Of a stretch of DNA of 48,649 nt, positions 44,941 through 48,649 are shown one piece after another. The position numbers and the translations under genes were made by a program. Location of the stretch: assembly GCF_018619435.1 (NCBI RefSeq), contig NZ_JAHFZF010000034.1, forward strand, positions 1-48,649, read 5' to 3'. The notes beneath the pieces are model-generated. The model did not search any database. It was given only the letters and a program-made list of their open reading frames with translations, and was not told the origin of the DNA. This DNA comes from Rhodoferax sp. U11-2br. GTDB taxonomy: Bacteria > Pseudomonadota > Gammaproteobacteria > Burkholderiales > Burkholderiaceae_C. Positions within the stretch are counted from its first letter, which is position 1. The number at the start of each line of letters is the position of its first letter.

Positions 44941-45599
44941 TGGTGACCGTGGTGCCCACCCGGCGCTGGGCCGCAGGTGTCAACGCGTTGTGTCTGCACC
45001 CCTGGAGCAAACCGCTGCTGTTTGGGCTGATGTTGCTGCCGCTGTGTGTGCTTGTGAGCGCGGCAGTCTTTGATCAACTGGGTGCGAACCCGGCCCAGGC
45101 CCTGGTGCGCAGCACCGGCGACTGGACGCTGCGTGCACTGTGTCTGGTGCTCGCTTTGACACCCTTGCGAGTGAGTTTGCAGCTGCCTGCCTTGGCGCGC
45201 TGGCGGCGCATGCTGGGACTGTTTGTATTTTTTTACGCCAGCCTGCACCTGCTGTGTTACAGCTGGTTTGACATGGGGTTTGAATTGCTGGACATCGCGC
45301 GCGATATTCCCAAGCGCCCTTTTATTCTGGTGGGTTTTGCTGCGTTTGTGCTGTTGTTTGCGCTGGCGCTCACCTCACCCCATCGGGTGGTTCGGTGGAT
45401 GGGCGGCAAAAACTGGCGGCGTCTGCACCAGCTGGTGTACGCCGTGGCCGGCTTGGCGCTGCTGCATTTTTTTTGGATGCGCGCTGGCAAAAATGATGTG
45501 GCCGAGGTGTGGGTCTACACCTTCATCCTCAGCCTGTTGCTGGGCTGGCGTCTGGTGCGTGTGCTCAAATCTTTAAAGAAAGTGTCTCTAGCCCTTTAA
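44940..45599 (+). CDS. msrQ: MsrQ (YedZ), heme-binding membrane subunit of the MsrPQ system
   Basis: 219 residues with about six membrane helices. MsrQ passes quinol electrons to MsrP. Seen: likely heme ligands His in FFYASLHLLCYSWFD near residue 103 and in RRLHQLVYAVAGLALLHFFWM near 165-178, and PLRVSLQLPALARWRRMLGL between them. The start ATG overlaps the msrP stop. The last residues (SLAL) and the stop codon are provided by a decayed copy of the dispersed palindrome, so the original C-terminus may have been slightly different. Confidence 0.95.
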   Translation: MVTVVPTRRWAAGVNALCLHPWSKPLLFGLMLLPLCVLVSAAVFDQLGANPAQALVRSTGDWTLRALCLVLALTPLRVSLQLPALARWRRMLGLFVFFYASLHLLCYSWFDMGFELLDIARDIPKRPFILVGFAAFVLLFALALTSPHRVVRWMGGKNWRRLHQLVYAVAGLALLHFFWMRAGKNDVAEVWVYTFILSLLLGWRLVRVLKSLKKVSLAL

Positions 45600-45622
45600 A
45601 TAGATGGGTAGATTGCTATTGA
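45586..45622. repeat. Dispersed palindrome, decayed copy at the end of msrQ
   Basis: CTCTAGCCCTTT-AAATAGA-TGGGTAGATTGCTATT keeps the AGCCCTT core and the TTGCTATT flank. It supplies the msrQ stop codon. Confidence 0.5.
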
Positions 45623-45664
45623 TTAAAGAGCGTTGGATGGCTGATTCGCTCTTGCCTTGACCGG

Positions 45665-45898
45665 TCAGGGTGCTGCGACAGGCTGGCTGCTGGCCTTGGC
45701 TGGTGCAGTGGCCGTATCCGTATCCGTAGGAGCGGGCCGTGAGAAGACCTGGGGAACCAGAGACTCAGGCAGCGTGGCCCGATGGGTCCCAGCCGGGGGG
45801 GTGGGCAGGTACAAGGCGCCGGTTTGACCGCAGGCAGACAATAGCGACACCGTGGCTGACAGGGCCAGGGCCCGGACTAGAATTTGTTGGAACAACAT
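45665..45898 (-). CDS. lptM: Small outer-membrane lipoprotein, LptM (YifL) family
   Basis: 77 residues. Signal helix LVRALALSATVSL followed by lipobox LSAC with Cys at residue 23, then GQTGALYLPTPPAG, the short conserved motif of LptM (CG-x-x-G-x-LY-P), and a low-complexity Thr/Ala/Pro tail. LptM assists maturation of the LPS translocon LptDE. It is divergent from cyaY with 14 bases between start codons, so each gene's promoter must lie inside the other. lysA, usually directly downstream of this gene, is absent here; the convergent msrQ comes instead. Confidence 0.85.
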   Translation of the reverse strand: MLFQQILVRALALSATVSLLSACGQTGALYLPTPPAGTHRATLPESLVPQVFSRPAPTDTDTATAPAKASSQPVAAP

Positions 45899-45912
45899 GA
45901 TGTGGAATTGTA

Positions 45913-46245
45913 ATGAACGATGCTGAATTTATGGACCAGGCGGAACGTGTGCTCAAAGCCGTGGAGGCCAGCTGCGACCACATCAACGACGCGACCAACG
46001 CGGACATCGACAACCAGCGCACGGGCGGCATGGTGACGCTGGTGTTTGCCAACCACAGCCAGATTGTGATCAACCTGCAAAAGCCTTTGCAGGAGATCTG
46101 GCTGGCCGCCAAGAGTGGTGGTTACCACTATCAATTTGATGGCAGACAGTGGATGGATACCAAGGGTCAGGGCGAGTTTTTTGCCTCATTGTCGCGTTTT
46201 GCCAGCGAACAGTCAGGCAGCCCTCTGGTGTTCGCGGCGAGCTAG
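45913..46245 (+). CDS. cyaY: Frataxin homologue CyaY
   Basis: 110 residues, the family size. CyaY binds iron and tunes Fe-S cluster assembly through IscS. Seen: the acidic N-terminal helix [76 protein letters not shown], the conserved frataxin core, and a final helix [14 protein letters not shown]. Divergent from lptM as in many proteobacteria. A weak ribosome site (GGAA) precedes ATG 45913. Confidence 0.95.
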   Translation: MNDAEFMDQAERVLKAVEASCDHINDATNADIDNQRTGGMVTLVFANHSQIVINLQKPLQEIWLAAKSGGYHYQFDGRQWMDTKGQGEFFASLSRFASEQSGSPLVFAAS

Positions 46246-46272
46246 CTGCTGAGGCTGTTGCCGCAAGGTCGT

Positions 46273-48649
46273 CTAGTTTTTAAACAGGTCGAGGATTTTC
46301 TTTTTCTCGTCCGCTACCGGCATCGGAATCACCTGCGTGGTCTCAGTCGCCTTGCCGCCACCTTCTAATCCCAGCGTGGCAATGCCAGTGGACTTGGTGT
46401 ATTCGTTGAAGAACCACTCCCCGTCGATGTTGACCACACCTTCTGGCACCGGCAGCTCGGCCACGGGCACATTCTTGAGGGCTTGTGTCATGAACTCAAT
46501 CCACACCGGCAAGCTCAAGCCACCCCCAGTTTCCCGGCTACCCAGTTTGCGTGGCGTGTCGTAGCCGATCCAGGTGATGGCGGCCAGGGTGGGCTGAAAA
46601 CCCGCAAACCAGGCATCCATGGAGTCGTTGGTGGTACCGGTCTTGCCGAACAGATCAGGCCGCTTCAACTTGGCTTGTGCTGATGCTGCGGTGCCCGACC
46701 GCGCCACCTCTTGCAACAAACTGTCCATCACAAAAGCATTGCGTGCGTCGATGGCACGCACTGATTCATCAAGCACCGGCGCCGGCGTCTGGGCCAGAAC
46801 CTTGCCTTTTTGATCGGTGATTTTGGAGACGATCCAGGGGTTGACGCGGTAGCCACCGTTGGCAAACACAGAGTAGGCCGTGGCCATTTGCATCGGTGTC
46901 ACCGAGCCTGCGCCCAGCGCCATGGTGAGGTAGGGGGGGTGTTTCTCTGCATCAAAGCCAAAACGTGTCACCCATTGCTGGGCATTTTGTGCGCCAACGA
47001 CCTGCAACACCCGGATGGAGACCATGTTCTTGGACAAGGCCAGGGCGCGGTGCAAGGGCATCGGACCTTCAAACTTGCCGTCGTAGTTCTTCGGTTCCCA
47101 AGGCTGTCCACCTGTGACGCCAGCGCTGAAAAAGAGCGGGGCATCGTTGACGATGGTGGCCGGCGTCACGCCGTTTTCAAGCGCGGCAGAATAAATAAAG
47201 GGCTTGAAGCTCGAACCCGGCTGGCGCCAGGCCTGGGTGACGTGGTTGAACTTGTTTTTCTCGAAATCAAAACCACCGACCAGTGCCCGGATCGCTCCGG
47301 TTAGGGGGTCAATCGCCACAAAGGCGCCTTCGACTTCAGGCAACTGGGTGATCTCCCAGGTGGACTTGGGCGTCTGGACAATACGGATCACCGCTCCCCG
47401 GCGGATCTTGATGTTGGAGGGGGCTTTGTCGGACAAGCCTGATTGCGCAGGTTTGAGGCCGTCACCGGTGATCTCGACGATGTCACCGTTTTGGCGGATC
47501 GCCTTGATCATCTTGGTGTTGGCGTCCAGTACCACGGCGGACAACACATCACCGTTGTCAGGATGCTCCAGCAGCGCCTCGTCAATCACATCCTCGGTGC
47601 CTTGGGCGTCCTGCGGCATGCTGACAAACTTCTCCGGGCCCCGGTACACCTGCCGACGTTCGTAATTCATGATGCCCCGACGCAGGGCCTGGTAGGCGGC
47701 GATCTGGTCGGCCGCCCGCAACGTGGTGTAGACGTTCAGCCCACGGGTGTAGGTCGAGTCGCCATACTGGGCGTAAATCAGCTGACGCACGGTTTCCGTG
47801 AAGTACTCGGCGTGCACTTGGGTGCTGTCAGCTGAGGATCTGATCTTCACCACCTCTTGCTTGGCGATCTCGGCCTGATCGGGGGTGATGAAGCCGTTCT
47901 CAAGCATGCGTTGGATGATGTAGAGCTGGCGTGTTTTGGCACGTTTGGGGTTGTTGATGGGGTTGTAGGCCGAGGGGGCTTTGGGCAAACCCGCCAGCAT
48001 GGCGGCTTCTGCCACGCTGATGTCCTTCAACTGCTTGCCAAAATAGGCCTCGGAGGCGGCAGCAAAACCATAGGCGCGGTTGCCGAGAAAAATCTGGTTC
48101 ATGTAGATCTCAAGAATCTGGTCCTTGCTCAGCAAGTGCTCCATCTTGAAGGTCAACAAAATCTCGTAAATCTTGCGGGTGTAGGTTTTTTCAGACGACA
48201 GATACACATTGCGCGCCACCTGCATGGTGATGGTGGACGCCCCCTGGCTCTTGATCTGTCCCAGATTCGCCAGCGCGGCACGTGCCACACCAATGTAGTC
48301 CACCCCGCCATGCTGGTAAAAACGGGCATCTTCGATGGCCAGCACCGCATCTTTCATGACTTTGGGGATGTCTTGAATCGGCGTCAGATGGCGCCGTTCC
48401 TCGCCAAACTCCCCAATCAGAGTCCCTTCTGCCGAAAAAACGCGCAGCGGCAATTTCGGGCGGTAGTCAGACAACTCCGAGACATCGGGCAGATTGGGGT
48501 AGGCCATCGCCATGGCGATCGCCACAATCATCAACAGCGAAGCCAGTGCGGCCAGCAGCACACCGCCCACCAGCAAAGGCAGCTTGACAGCCCAGTGCAT
48601 CGGGCGGCGTTTTTTGGGGGGAGCCGTCTTGGGGGCAACGGGGGCTGTC
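46273..48649 (-). CDS. mrcA: Penicillin-binding protein 1A (cut by right edge)
   Basis: A bifunctional murein synthase: glycosyltransferase plus transpeptidase. The frame has no stop up to the window edge; an internal ATG at 48600 would give 775 residues, but the upstream codons (TAPVAPKTAPPKKRRP) look like the basic cytoplasmic tail usual before the membrane anchor, so the true start is probably outside. Seen: membrane helix LPLLVGGVLLAALASLLMIVAIAM, glycosyltransferase motifs AIEDARFYQHGG and GASTITMQVARN, transpeptidase SxxK in PGSSFKPF, SxN in LSKNMVS and KTG in FGKTGTTND. All catalytic motifs are intact. Convergent with cyaY. Confidence 0.95.
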   Translation of the reverse strand, partial: TAPVAPKTAPPKKRRPMHWAVKLPLLVGGVLLAALASLLMIVAIAMAMAYPNLPDVSELSDYRPKLPLRVFSAEGTLIGEFGEERRHLTPIQDIPKVMKDAVLAIEDARFYQHGGVDYIGVARAALANLGQIKSQGASTITMQVARNVYLSSEKTYTRKIYEILLTFKMEHLLSKDQILEIYMNQIFLGNRAYGFAAASEAYFGKQLKDISVAEAAMLAGLPKAPSAYNPINNPKRAKTRQLYIIQRMLENGFITPDQAEIAKQEVVKIRSSADSTQVHAEYFTETVRQLIYAQYGDSTYTRGLNVYTTLRAADQIAAYQALRRGIMNYERRQVYRGPEKFVSMPQDAQGTEDVIDEALLEHPDNGDVLSAVVLDANTKMIKAIRQNGDIVEITGDGLKPAQSGLSDKAPSNIKIRRGAVIRIVQTPKSTWEITQLPEVEGAFVAIDPLTGAIRALVGGFDFEKNKFNHVTQAWRQPGSSFKPFIYSAALENGVTPATIVNDAPLFFSAGVTGGQPWEPKNYDGKFEGPMPLHRALALSKNMVSIRVLQVVGAQNAQQWVTRFGFDAEKHPPYLTMALGAGSVTPMQMATAYSVFANGGYRVNPWIVSKITDQKGKVLAQTPAPVLDESVRAIDARNAFVMDSLLQEVARSGTAASAQAKLKRPDLFGKTGTTNDSMDAWFAGFQPTLAAITWIGYDTPRKLGSRETGGGLSLPVWIEFMTQALKNVPVAELPVPEGVVNIDGEWFFNEYTKSTGIATLGLEGGGKATETTQVIPMPVADEKKKILDLFKN

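Noticed and set aside
1..48649. CRISPR arrays, tRNA or rRNA genes, integrases and transposase genes
   Set aside because: I saw no regularly spaced repeats, tRNA-like cloverleaf ends, rRNA sequence or recognisable recombinase motifs in any frame I read.

Overview
The window reads as chromosomal DNA of a betaproteobacterium, most likely Comamonadaceae close to Rhodoferax or Polaromonas. The grounds are moderately high GC, the order of housekeeping blocks (metK divergent from two LpxL-type acyltransferases, engB divergent from a diheme cytochrome c4, cyaY divergent from a LptM-like lipoprotein, PBP1A), a LexA-controlled imuA-imuB/dnaE2 system, and many copies of a palindrome built on CTAGCCCTT/AAGGGCTAG, a repeat type I recall as common in that family. 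This placement is inference; no rRNA is present.

Layout. 1-9771 is a carbon-uptake block. It holds the 3' end of uxuA (mannonate dehydratase), then on the minus strand a GH31 alpha-glycosidase and a TRAP transporter (dctM, dctQ, dctP) downstream of glpD, with glpR-glpK divergent from glpD. 9772-13691 holds a possibly structured intergenic RNA region, a Bcr/CflA efflux pump, a small membrane protein and a large EF-hand-like membrane protein of unknown function. 13909-16279 is LexA box-imuA-imuB. 16349-23380 is a ROK regulator with a ribose-type ABC transporter, a TIM-barrel isomerase/epimerase and a Gfo/Idh/MocA oxidoreductase, probably one operon for an unidentified sugar or polyol. 23467-32306 is the xylose cluster: xylR-xylB on minus and xylA plus a ChvE/GguA/GguB-type transporter on plus. 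dnaE2, with its own LexA box, follows at 32357. The rest is mostly core genome: a PAS-PAS-GGDEF-EAL membrane protein, an acyltransferase, metK, two LpxL-type acyltransferases, engB, cytochrome c4, msrPQ, a LptM-like lipoprotein, cyaY and PBP1A, which runs off the right edge.

How the genes fit together. Xylose would enter by the ABC transporter, be isomerised by XylA and phosphorylated by XylB under a ROK-type XylR. Glycerol or glycerol-3-phosphate is handled by GlpK/GlpD under GlpR. The TRAP-GH31 genes lie downstream of glpD and face uxuA, so an acidic sugar or a glycoside is a reasonable guess for their substrate. The SOS mutasome genes imuAB and dnaE2, usually one operon, are here separated by 16 kb of sugar genes, and each part keeps a LexA box. 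Palindrome copies sit between genes and, judging from rare-codon patches, also in frame inside imuB and dnaE2. The metK leader can form a helix that hides the ribosome binding site and is a candidate cis-regulatory RNA.
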